From assembly GCF_900129795.1 (NCBI RefSeq), contig NZ_FQWW01000004.1:310001-374000 (forward strand): 64,000 nt of DNA, written 5' to 3'. The stretch's first letter is position 1. Each line of letters opens with the position of its first letter. The translations under genes and the position numbers were made by a program. The notes beneath the pieces are model-generated. The model saw only the letters and a list, made by a program, of their open reading frames with translations, was not told the DNA's origin and ran no database searches. This stretch comes from Flavobacterium sp. CF108 (GTDB lineage Bacteria > Bacteroidota > Bacteroidia > Flavobacteriales > Flavobacteriaceae). This document shows, in pieces, positions 56,423 through 64,000 of this stretch.

Positions 56423-56580
56423 ACATTTTTATTGTAATTGCTTCTCCAAAGTTGGTTTCATCAATAATATCACCAAGTCCCTTGGCTTCATCATAAAATA
56501 AGTAATTCACCCCCATTGTGCCAAAATCTGCTACGAACCAAATTCCCGCCACTATAGATCCTACACCTGTTGTTGATGCT
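56406..56580 (-). pseudogene. stranded tail fragment, probably of an Rhs-type toxin
   Basis: An open frame of about 58 codons (STTGVGSIVAGIWFVADFG, GDIIDETNFGEAITIKMYEGLY) ends normally at 56406. Its 5' side runs directly into REP R3, which encodes only chance residues (a start inside the REP gives MLTRRYHTTRKD). A Gly-rich hydrophobic stretch followed by a short acidic tail resembles tips of flavobacterial Rhs proteins. The fragment therefore looks like the remaining 3' end of a former toxin, cut by the REP-bearing element. The overlap with the next ORF supports a toxin-immunity origin. Assignment as Rhs is by resemblance, not certain. Confidence 0.55.
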
Positions 56581-56611
56581 CCCCCGCTGCCGCACGAATC
56601 CTTTCGTGTGG
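56581..56611 (+). repeat. REP element R3
   Basis: Same orientation and sequence as R1: CCCCCGCTG foot, then CCGCACGAA, TCCT, TTCGTGTGG. It forms the left end of the short deletion derivative. Confidence 0.85.
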
Positions 56612-56707
56612 TGTGGTATCTCCTAGTAAGCACTAATAATTATAAAAGTTATAATTTCTACTCATCTTTAACCTTATATAAAAAAATAAACATTAATCTG
56701 CATACTA

Positions 56708-56741
56708 TCACACGAAAGGATTCGTGCGGGAGAGGGGGCGG
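56708..56741 (-). repeat. REP element R4
   Basis: TCACACGAA, AGGA, TTCGTGCGG (56708-56716 with 56721-56729), then foot GAGAGGGGGCGG. It is an inverted partner of R3. It ends 8 bases from the stop of the propeller-like gene. Confidence 0.8.
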
Positions 56742-56749
56742 TAGCGGAC

Positions 56750-57691
56750 TTAAAAACTAGGGTATGGAATTTTAAACTTACTTAAAACTTTACCTTTATA
56801 GTCTATAATTGTAATGTTTTCAATATTATCAGATATAAAAATTCTCTTTTCATTTTTAAAAAATGAAGTAGATTTAATCTGAACTCCAGGTTGAGAGATA
56901 AAAATTGAAGTTGGCTTTGAATCTTTTCCATCCCACAAATACACTTCAAAATTGGATGATAATAGATATTTTTTCTCTTCTTTAGAGTAACTTATTCTGT
57001 TGTTATAAATCTGATCTACCGAAGAAGAATCAATTCCTTTTATATTTAATTTTTCCTTTTTTAAGTTCTCAAAAGTATATTTATAAATACCTGTTAAATC
57101 GCAATTAACAAAAAAACTATTACCAGAAATAAAATCATAGGAATTTATTGCGTAATAATTCCCCTCTGTAAGTTTTTTTATTTTTTTATTTTTTAAATTA
57201 CAACTATACAAATCCATACCATTAGGATGTTGTTTCGCAATTAAAGAGTGATTAGAATACTCCGAAGCTTTTATAAAATAAATTTCCTGAGCGTCATATT
57301 CGGAGAATTTTGGACTAAACAATAAATTATCACTGTAGATCTCCTTCGAGTTTTTTCCATCAGAATTACAAACAAAGAGATGAATAACTGGATCGTTCTT
57401 TTTCCATACTCTATAAATCATCCTTTTATTATCAATTGTAAAACTGGGTTCAGATAGATTATAGCCAACGTTATCTATAAGTAACTTTGAAACGGTATCT
57501 CCAATTTCAAATCTATACATTTTTGAAGTACCTTCTTTTTCATAAACATAAATTATTTCTTTATCATTTGGTGACAAATACACCTCATTAGTTAAAACTC
57601 CTTCAAATTTACTTTCTGGAAATAAAAGATAAACAAAAGCTATCAGCCCAAAAAGAACCAATATTAAAACTAAGCATGTCTTATAATTCAT
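56750..57691 (-). CDS. membrane-anchored beta-propeller protein, candidate immunity protein
   Basis: A 313-aa protein with an uncleaved-looking N-terminal membrane helix (YKTCLVLILVLFGLIAFVYLLF, residues 3-24). The rest is an exported domain with TolB/WD40-like beta-propeller repeats: VYLSPNDKEIIYVYEKEGTSKMYRF, LLFSPKFSEYDAQEIYFI, and similar blades. A tail ends in SKFKIPYPSF. It follows the Rhs toxin gene after 37 bases on the same strand, probably in the same transcript. Position and periplasmic topology fit a protein that blocks the lipase-like tip of the toxin. Propeller immunity is inferred, not established for this family. Confidence 0.6.
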   Translation of the reverse strand: MNYKTCLVLILVLFGLIAFVYLLFPESKFEGVLTNEVYLSPNDKEIIYVYEKEGTSKMYRFEIGDTVSKLLIDNVGYNLSEPSFTIDNKRMIYRVWKKNDPVIHLFVCNSDGKNSKEIYSDNLLFSPKFSEYDAQEIYFIKASEYSNHSLIAKQHPNGMDLYSCNLKNKKIKKLTEGNYYAINSYDFISGNSFFVNCDLTGIYKYTFENLKKEKLNIKGIDSSSVDQIYNNRISYSKEEKKYLLSSNFEVYLWDGKDSKPTSIFISQPGVQIKSTSFFKNEKRIFISDNIENITIIDYKGKVLSKFKIPYPSF

Positions 57692-57728
57692 ATGATATCT
57701 ATTTTAAGAATTAATTAAAATTTATGTT

Positions 57729-60700
57729 TTAAAAATATAATGTTTTAAAAAATTGGTTTTTAGAAAAAATAAAATCCTGGTATGCTGTTCGCACATTTAG
57801 CAGACCTTGCTTTACTTGAACAATGGGACCAAATGCAGACATAACAGCCGCTGCTCTTAGTTGTGTTTGAAACGATATCGGCTGCCATGTTTGTGAATCA
57901 ATAGCATAATTATAATAATCGTGGTACACTTTTTTTGAATCATTATAAAGTTTAAGATCATATTTAAGTACACTTAAATCAAACAATGCCCCTGATATAC
58001 CATCAGCTCCCATAAGAATATATCCGGCATCATGTTTTTGTGCTGCCAAATCAACCATATCTACAGCTGTTTGTTTTTTGTAGTAAGTAGCGACGGGTGT
58101 TGGCCCTATGTATTCTGTGCCCATCCATCCATCACAATCTCCTGTACATGGTAAGCTGCCTTTAGTAGAATTTACATTAATAGCCCAGTTGCCACCACTA
58201 TTATCCATTGCAGTTTGATTACCATTCAACGTATTAGGCTTTACAATAGATTCACTTTGTATAATACCATTTTGTTTATCTTTAGACTCGCCATAACCCC
58301 AATCTGTCTTTATAGTTGTGCTAAAACTAATTCCAGCATTATTTGAAGCAGCATTCCAATCTCCAGTTTTAGTATACTCAGCATAGGCAGCACCAAAATG
58401 TGCCACTCCAGCCCCAATTAACGCAGCCCCAACTACAGTTCCCACTCCAGTTACAGACAAAACTGTTCCAACAGCTATTGCAACTCCTGCAATTATGTTG
58501 TTCCAATTAATTTTAAATTCTCCACTAGGATCTGTGTATTTTAGAGGATTGTTTAGCACATACCCATAACGGTTGTAGTTTTGGGTATTATTAGGGTCTT
58601 GTACATAATTGTCTGGCTGCAAGAAACGATGAAGTTTAGGGTCATACAAACGTCCATTCATATGTATAAGACCTACACTTTGCAAGTGTTCATGTCCTGT
58701 GTAACCTCTGTCAAGAATAGTAAGACCGTTTAATATATTGCCCGTACCATCTTGTACTTTTACAATTGCTCCCCAAGCATCAAACTGTCTTTTTTCTACT
58801 ATAGCTCCTGTCTCGTTGGTTATGGCCAAGATACTGCCTTGATAATCTCTGTGCAAATATAAAGTTTGTTCTTGTATAGCTCCTACACTACTATATGCTT
58901 TTTTATAAACGACCGGAGCCGAGTAACCGTCACCACCAATATAAGTTACGAACTCGATCGCTCCTGTCTGGGTATTTTCTTTGATCTCCATAGCGCCATC
59001 GGCACTGTAATGTTTACGGTAAGTTCGCGTTTCCTTAAGTCCCAATCCTCCATAAAACATAACACTACGATCGTTATTGGCATTATACACAAAGCTTATT
59101 TTGTCTTTACCATCTTCTATTATTTCTACAGGACTTTTAAATGTGTTATAGCTAACTGTCTGTAAAGATTTATTTTGATAATCAGTTAAAGCCTCCGGAG
59201 TTAATGTTATAGAGGTATTTTGATATTTTTTACCAGCATTAGCATAATTGTAAGTTCCTAACGTATTAGATTTAATACGCCCATCGTCTTCATAGACCTG
59301 ATTTTCCTGAACACCTTGTGTATTAAGGTATTGTACAAGTCGGTCCTGACTATCGTAATCGAAATTTTCCGTAACATTTCCAAAAAGGCTGTTTTTACGC
59401 CACTTAAGATTGCCTCGCTGCGTGTCAAAATTGGCACCTAATTCCATAATGGTGGTCATACCCAAAGTGTGCTTTGCATTGGTTACATAACCATAACTGT
59501 CATATATATTATTAATAGCAATTCCATTACCAAGTGCCGCTTTGGTCAGCTGCCCTTGCGCATTTACCTCGGTTGTTTCCCAAAGAGTTTTGGTCTTTTG
59601 TCCGTTGTTTATTTCATATACTTTATATGCAAAACCATTTTTGTACTCATTTTGCGTAGCAGAGGTACTGGTTTTTCCGTTTAAAGATGCAGTTTTGGTT
59701 TCTTTTTCAACTCTGCCCCAGGCATCATATTCTATTTTTTTTGTAAAAACAGCACCATAACCTGTGGTTTCTGTCGTGGTTTCCAATCGTTTTTTAGAGT
59801 CGTAGGTATAATCGGTAATAATTGTTTTCCCTGTATCTCCAGCATCAGTATATACTGATTTTAGAAGTAATTTGCTGTCTGGCGTATAGGTGTACTGGGT
59901 AGTACTGTTCGTATTAGTGCCTGCTATAGTTTTGGTTTCAAGTTTACCCCAATCGTTCAGTTTATAGGTGGTACTGCCGTTTGGAGTTGTTTCTTTTGTA
60001 CTTTCGCCAAGTTCATTATAACCATAGGTGTATGTACCAGCAGAAGGGTCCGTTAGGCTGATCTTGCGTCCCCAGCCATCTTGTATTATACTTGTTTTAT
60101 TGCCATTATAATTGGTTTCCTTAAGATTTCCGTTGGCAAAATAACTATAATTTATGGTGCCTCCTATTGGGCTTTCGAGCAGGGTAAGCACATTACCCAT
60201 GGCATTTTTGGTAGATACTTTGATTTGACCTGTACTGCCATCTGTTATTGTAGTGGTTCGTTTATCATATTTTATAGTCAGTACTTTACCTTTGTAATCT
60301 GTAATAGTTTCGGGACGGCCGTAAACATCATACAAAGTGGTATTCCATAATGGACTGCCTGTATTGGGTTCGCTAACACTAAAGTTACGATCATAAATAT
60401 CATATTTAAAATCTTTGTAGGACATAGTGCCTTGTATGTCTTTTATACCAGTACGAATTTTTCTACCCAATTCATCAAATAGCTCTTCATTATAAGTATC
60501 ATCACTGTTTCCAATGAGAGTGATTTTAGCTTTCTCGCTTTCGCGTATATAGGCATATGTATGGGTTTTACCCAAATAATCGGTAACTACCGTTTTCCTG
60601 AACCAGGAATCATATTCATAACCTGTTAACAAAGCATTGTTCCAAACACCAAGTTCGGTTTGCCTATTTTCTGATTTGAGTGTACCGTTAGGATAATACT

Positions 60701-63700
60701 CAAATGCCGTTTTGAATCCTTCAATACCAGTACTTTCTTTTAATAAAATACCAGTTGGATAGTAGACAAAACTAGTTTTTCTATCTGTCACGCCAGGTGC
60801 AGATATTGTTTTTACTATGATATTTCCAAAAGTGTCATACCCATTGGTTTCTTTAATAGCATTTGTATTGTTGCCCCATTTTTGGATTACTTTTAGTAAA
60901 TTACTTTCTGATCCTGAGCCATATTGATAAGTTTCCTTAGAATTCATACTATCGCCAAAAGCCGTTACATTTTGTGTTTTGCTTTTAAGCCTGCCTACCA
61001 TATAAGGGGAGTTTATAGCCGGTTCATAAGCTATTACACTAGTAGTGACTTTTTGGTTAACTCCTCCTGATCTAATTTTCGTTATAGACTCTACAGGATT
61101 GTTGAAGTTATCATATACAGTATTAGTTTCATTACTGCTATCATTTATAATATCGTAATTGTTGGATCTTACATTTTGGAGTTTAAAAACTTTGGATGGA
61201 GACAGGCTGGTTTCATAAAATGACAAGGATTTACTTATCAGATCATAAGGTGGGCTGGTATTTGTTTCAGTATAGCCATTAGCGTCGTAATCAGAAGTAA
61301 TTTTAGCAATAAAAGTATTCCCTGCTTCAGGTTTGATAATTGCACCTGGGCTAAAAGTAATATTGTTTGTTGCTAAAAGAGTCTCCGTTGCTGTTCTCGT
61401 GTTGTTTACTGTAATTTGGCTTGCTCTAGGAACATTTGGAGCCACATTATTTAATGCAATTGAAGGACTAACTATCCCCAGATAAGTATAACTCTCAGTA
61501 ATAGCTCCACGCAAATTTGGATCAAACTTAGACACCGTACTAATTGCCTTGCTATCATCCTCAAACCAATTAGTTCGCATCGACGCACGAAACCCCATAA
61601 AGCCTAATCCTTCTAAATCGAAAGTTGCTCCAGCATACGCAAACAATTGCTTTTTATAAACAGTAGCACTTTGTTTCTCTAATTTGGTAACTACCTGTAC
61701 AGTTGCTGCAGATTCTATATCAATTTTGGGATAATTTTCCATATATCCACTAGCATATATTGGCATATATCTCTCATTATAAGAAGTCGCAGATAATGGC
61801 TGATAGGTAATTGATTCTCTAACTCCATTACCTGTAGTTATAGTTCGCAGTAATTGATCTTGTGCATTGTCTTTCTTAGAATTAAAATAAAATATTTTAT
61901 CATTACTTAAAAAGGCAATTTCCAAAGTTGGATTGTATGGTTTACCATTACTCGATATCCCTCTTCCGGTAGGTAAGTAAATAGGTAGTGTATTCAGATT
62001 AATATCCACGCTATTTATACTTGAAGAAGAAGGACCTCCGACAACATAATAACGAACCTCATTAGAAAGAACGTCCGATTTGTTATTATAACAACTAATA
62101 TCTATTCGCCCCTTTAAAGTACTGGTATTTTTAACACTTGAGGTTATAATTATATCAGACTTTCCATCTTTATCATAATCGGTAGCTATATAATTTCCGT
62201 AATTGGGTTCATAAGTAATTCCAAAAAAAGGGCTTTTCACAATAGCAGCTCCCGTTGATATATAAATGAACCATGACATAGTCTTATTGTTTTCCTCGCC
62301 AGGAATTATAAAATCTGTTTTCCCATCTCCATTATAATCCCCCAGAAGAGGAAAGTTTGGACTTGAAAAAATTTGAGTGTCCGCATAATCAAATAATAAA
62401 GTTAATTGATTGTTATCATTGAGGGTATAAGCAGTTACTTTTCCTTTTTCAAAAATCATGATGTCAGATTTTCCATCACCATTTACATCAGCTACTTCTA
62501 CTTTAGAATTGGAAGTGATAACAGAAGCCAGTTCACCAGAATAGGTTAGAAAGTTAGTAGTATTGTCTCTTTTTAAATCTATAAAATATACTTTCTTGGA
62601 ACTAGGTGACTGAAGATCTAGATCAATAGCAATTACATCAGTTATACCATCACCATTAAAATCTCCTGAAAGTATTTTTTTCAAAAAAATAGTTGGAAAA
62701 TTTACCACCTTTTCATATTGGTAATAAATAGGGGACGATATTCCAGCACTATAAACCGTAAAAGTATAATTAGCAGCTGACTTTTTTGCCACAGCCCAGC
62801 CTTGTTTTGAGTAAAACTTATTGTTCCAAGTTAGCCAACTAACAGGAAAAACAGCCTCAAAAGCTCCCACTTTATGTTCAAAACCCATATTATCCCCTCC
62901 AGAATTTATATCCGAATACAGCCAATACTTTGACTTAGTGTCAGGACCTGTTGTAGGATAGATCAAGAAATCCATTTTTTCATCACCACCAAAATCTCCG
63001 GAAACAGTAGCCGCATTTTGAGAAGATATATTCCCCACGCTTAATTCTGTGGTAATATCCGCATATGATATTGATTCGAGGGAGTTTTCATAAGTGAATA
63101 TCGTTGGATTGTAACTTTTAGTTCCATCTCCACTTACTTCAAATACTTTCTCTAAACGTTGGTATCCTATAGAACTGGAGATGTATGAAAGGTTATAATT
63201 TCTAAAACCTATTCCATTGCTTTTTACTTGAATTTTTTCTAATATCTTGTTGTTCAGTATACTTTTTCCTCCTATGTAGGACTGTTCTGGCCTTGTACGT
63301 GTACCATAAATAAACTGAATTTCGTTAATAGGTGCTGTAGTTCCTAAAGTACCATATTTTATGCTGGTAACAACAATATTGTTTTCTAGTTTAGTATAAT
63401 TATATGAAATTCTTACTCCTTGTGAGTTTTGCCAATAATTTATCGTCCACGCTGTAATGGATTGTGAGTCTAAAGTATTACCATACTCTGCAACAGAACC
63501 ATCAGGATACTCTACTAAGAAAGAGGCAGGCCCATAATTACTTCCTTGTGGCGATACTCCAACTGCAGTAATTTTTACATTTGAGAAGTTCTCAGTTTCA
63601 TAAGTCGAACCAGCCAAGCCATAAACCAACCCTGTTTTTAAAATCAACCGTTGTCCATCCAGAGCAAAACGATCCTTGGCATCAAGATTTATTCCTCCGA

Positions 63701-64000
63701 CACTTCCATCATGAAATTTTGTTCTAGAAATTCTAGTTATAGCTGAGACACCTGCGATGTTCCAGCCGTAACCAGCAATTCCATTTCCTGTCTGACTACT
63801 ATAAACTAGACTTATTTGAGGAACTACACCATTAATTCCTGCAGGTACTGAAATTGGAATAGAATAACCTGCTACTCCATTCAGCGAAACTGACAACTGC
63901 CCTTCGGTAATACCTACTTCAGTTGAAGTCCCTGTTGGCCCAGGCATTACACTTACGGCTAATAATTTATTACTGTTTTTTTCAGTACTATTATCTGTAG
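57729..64000 (-). CDS. giant Rhs/YD-repeat toxin with SpvB and FG-GAP domains and a PLA2-like tip (5' end outside window)
   Basis: At least 2090 aa; the frame is open to the right edge, so the N-terminus is missing (an internal Met lies at 63947). Residue numbers count from it. An SpvB-like domain comes first (about 5-290; GVAGYSIPISVPAGINGVVPQISLVYSSQTGNG). FG-GAP/VCBS repeats follow (about 310-620; DFNGDGITDVIAID, DYNGDGKTDFI). YD repeats cover about 1000-1690 and the RHS core about 1697-1807 (GRLYDPKLHRFLQPD, RYGYVLNNPLKYTDPSGEF). The tip begins with a Gly/Ala hydrophobic stretch. It carries YIGP (about 1945) and HDAGY (about 1971) in VDLAAQKHDAGY, then KYDLKLYND: the calcium-loop and His-Asp signature of parvovirus-VP1-like phospholipase A2. 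It is probably a contact toxin attacking membrane lipids. Confidence 0.88.
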   Translation of the reverse strand, partial: TDNSTEKNSNKLLAVSVMPGPTGTSTEVGITEGQLSVSLNGVAGYSIPISVPAGINGVVPQISLVYSSQTGNGIAGYGWNIAGVSAITRISRTKFHDGSVGGINLDAKDRFALDGQRLILKTGLVYGLAGSTYETENFSNVKITAVGVSPQGSNYGPASFLVEYPDGSVAEYGNTLDSQSITAWTINYWQNSQGVRISYNYTKLENNIVVTSIKYGTLGTTAPINEIQFIYGTRTRPEQSYIGGKSILNNKILEKIQVKSNGIGFRNYNLSYISSSIGYQRLEKVFEVSGDGTKSYNPTIFTYENSLESISYADITTELSVGNISSQNAATVSGDFGGDEKMDFLIYPTTGPDTKSKYWLYSDINSGGDNMGFEHKVGAFEAVFPVSWLTWNNKFYSKQGWAVAKKSAANYTFTVYSAGISSPIYYQYEKVVNFPTIFLKKILSGDFNGDGITDVIAIDLDLQSPSSKKVYFIDLKRDNTTNFLTYSGELASVITSNSKVEVADVNGDGKSDIMIFEKGKVTAYTLNDNNQLTLLFDYADTQIFSSPNFPLLGDYNGDGKTDFIIPGEENNKTMSWFIYISTGAAIVKSPFFGITYEPNYGNYIATDYDKDGKSDIIITSSVKNTSTLKGRIDISCYNNKSDVLSNEVRYYVVGGPSSSSINSVDINLNTLPIYLPTGRGISSNGKPYNPTLEIAFLSNDKIFYFNSKKDNAQDQLLRTITTGNGVRESITYQPLSATSYNERYMPIYASGYMENYPKIDIESAATVQVVTKLEKQSATVYKKQLFAYAGATFDLEGLGFMGFRASMRTNWFEDDSKAISTVSKFDPNLRGAITESYTYLGIVSPSIALNNVAPNVPRASQITVNNTRTATETLLATNNITFSPGAIIKPEAGNTFIAKITSDYDANGYTETNTSPPYDLISKSLSFYETSLSPSKVFKLQNVRSNNYDIINDSSNETNTVYDNFNNPVESITKIRSGGVNQKVTTSVIAYEPAINSPYMVGRLKSKTQNVTAFGDSMNSKETYQYGSGSESNLLKVIQKWGNNTNAIKETNGYDTFGNIIVKTISAPGVTDRKTSFVYYPTGILLKESTGIEGFKTAFEYYPNGTLKSENRQTELGVWNNALLTGYEYDSWFRKTVVTDYLGKTHTYAYIRESEKAKITLIGNSDDTYNEELFDELGRKIRTGIKDIQGTMSYKDFKYDIYDRNFSVSEPNTGSPLWNTTLYDVYGRPETITDYKGKVLTIKYDKRTTTITDGSTGQIKVSTKNAMGNVLTLLESPIGGTINYSYFANGNLKETNYNGNKTSIIQDGWGRKISLTDPSAGTYTYGYNELGESTKETTPNGSTTYKLNDWGKLETKTIAGTNTNSTTQYTYTPDSKLLLKSVYTDAGDTGKTIITDYTYDSKKRLETTTETTGYGAVFTKKIEYDAWGRVEKETKTASLNGKTSTSATQNEYKNGFAYKVYEINNGQKTKTLWETTEVNAQGQLTKAALGNGIAINNIYDSYGYVTNAKHTLGMTTIMELGANFDTQRGNLKWRKNSLFGNVTENFDYDSQDRLVQYLNTQGVQENQVYEDDGRIKSNTLGTYNYANAGKKYQNTSITLTPEALTDYQNKSLQTVSYNTFKSPVEIIEDGKDKISFVYNANNDRSVMFYGGLGLKETRTYRKHYSADGAMEIKENTQTGAIEFVTYIGGDGYSAPVVYKKAYSSVGAIQEQTLYLHRDYQGSILAITNETGAIVEKRQFDAWGAIVKVQDGTGNILNGLTILDRGYTGHEHLQSVGLIHMNGRLYDPKLHRFLQPDNYVQDPNNTQNYNRYGYVLNNPLKYTDPSGEFKINWNNIIAGVAIAVGTVLSVTGVGTVVGAALIGAGVAHFGAAYAEYTKTGDWNAASNNAGISFSTTIKTDWGYGESKDKQNGIIQSESIVKPNTLNGNQTAMDNSGGNWAINVNSTKGSLPCTGDCDGWMGTEYIGPTPVATYYKKQTAVDMVDLAAQKHDAGYILMGADGISGALFDLSVLKYDLKLYNDSKKVYHDYYNYAIDSQTWQPISFQTQLRAAAVMSAFGPIVQVKQGLLNVRTAYQDFIFSKNQFFKTLYF

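Larger units (their letters stand above)
56581..56741 (-). mobile_element. non-autonomous RAYT derivative (R3-R4), internally deleted
   Basis: An element of about 160 bases with inverted REPs at both ends. The interior contains, on the minus strand, ATGAGTAGAAATTATA, exactly the first five codons plus of the RAYT gene (MSRNY), and then TTAGTGCTTA, similar to the TTAGTGTTTAA at the RAYT 3' end. Nearly all of the transposase gene is missing, so this looks like a MITE-like or REPIN-like copy derived from the neighbour. Confidence 0.8.

Noticed and set aside
56581..56633. First 18 residues of a 75-aa ORF as a real protein start
   Set aside because: They are encoded by REP R3 and its flank. Only the part after it looks like protein, as a stranded tail fragment.

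Overview
The window looks like chromosomal DNA of a Flavobacteriaceae bacterium, most likely Flavobacterium. The evidence is AT-rich DNA, many secreted proteins ending in a type A T9SS (Por secretion) C-terminal domain, TAnnTTTG-type -7 promoter boxes, an atpDC pair apart from the other ATP synthase genes, an acidic surface-lipoprotein export motif, and typical flavobacterial intergenic palindromes. No rRNA, tRNA or CRISPR array was seen.

Layout. 0.2-15 kb is mostly core: thiL; a lipoprotein-type sensor kinase with its response regulator; a small secreted peptide; a LytTR regulator whose receiver has Glu at the phospho-acceptor site; glycyl-tRNA synthetase; a ComF protein; a secreted HExxHxxGxxH metalloprotease; ribF; an intergenic hairpin-repeat cluster; a small membrane protein; bioB; and a JmjC-like cupin. 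15.2-37.9 kb is an island of five giant T9SS-exported adhesin-like proteins (1019-1594 aa). Each has a different N-terminal display part (glycine-rich and SprB-like repeats, delta-60 repeats, DUF11-like, beta-helix plus PA14, or TIG plus Ig-like) fused to one shared C-terminal module of about 520 residues. Two members in opposite orientation are nearly identical over about 1.5 kb at their 3' ends, including the terminator. recX lies inside the island. 37.9-52.2 kb is core again: a ketoacyl synthase, bioA, bioD, an ECF sigma factor with an overlapping membrane partner, a TraB/GumN protein, bioF, an NAD(P)-binding protein, atpC, atpD, and a GDSL surface lipoprotein behind a TonB-dependent receptor.

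52.4-64 kb is an accessory toxin region. It starts, in the direction of transcription, with a very large SpvB/FG-GAP/YD-repeat/Rhs protein that runs off the right edge. Its tip carries a parvovirus-VP1-like phospholipase A2 signature (YIGP ... HDAGY). Directly downstream are a membrane-anchored beta-propeller protein (candidate immunity protein), a stranded toxin-tail fragment overlapping a small ORF, a REP-associated tyrosine transposase (RAYT) bracketed by inverted REP hairpins, an internally deleted RAYT derivative, a secreted protein of unknown function, and two tail-fibre-like exported proteins. The most interesting signals are the Rhs-PLA2 system with its displaced tail, the RAYT/REP family caught producing a non-autonomous copy, and the inverted adhesin repeats that could recombine.
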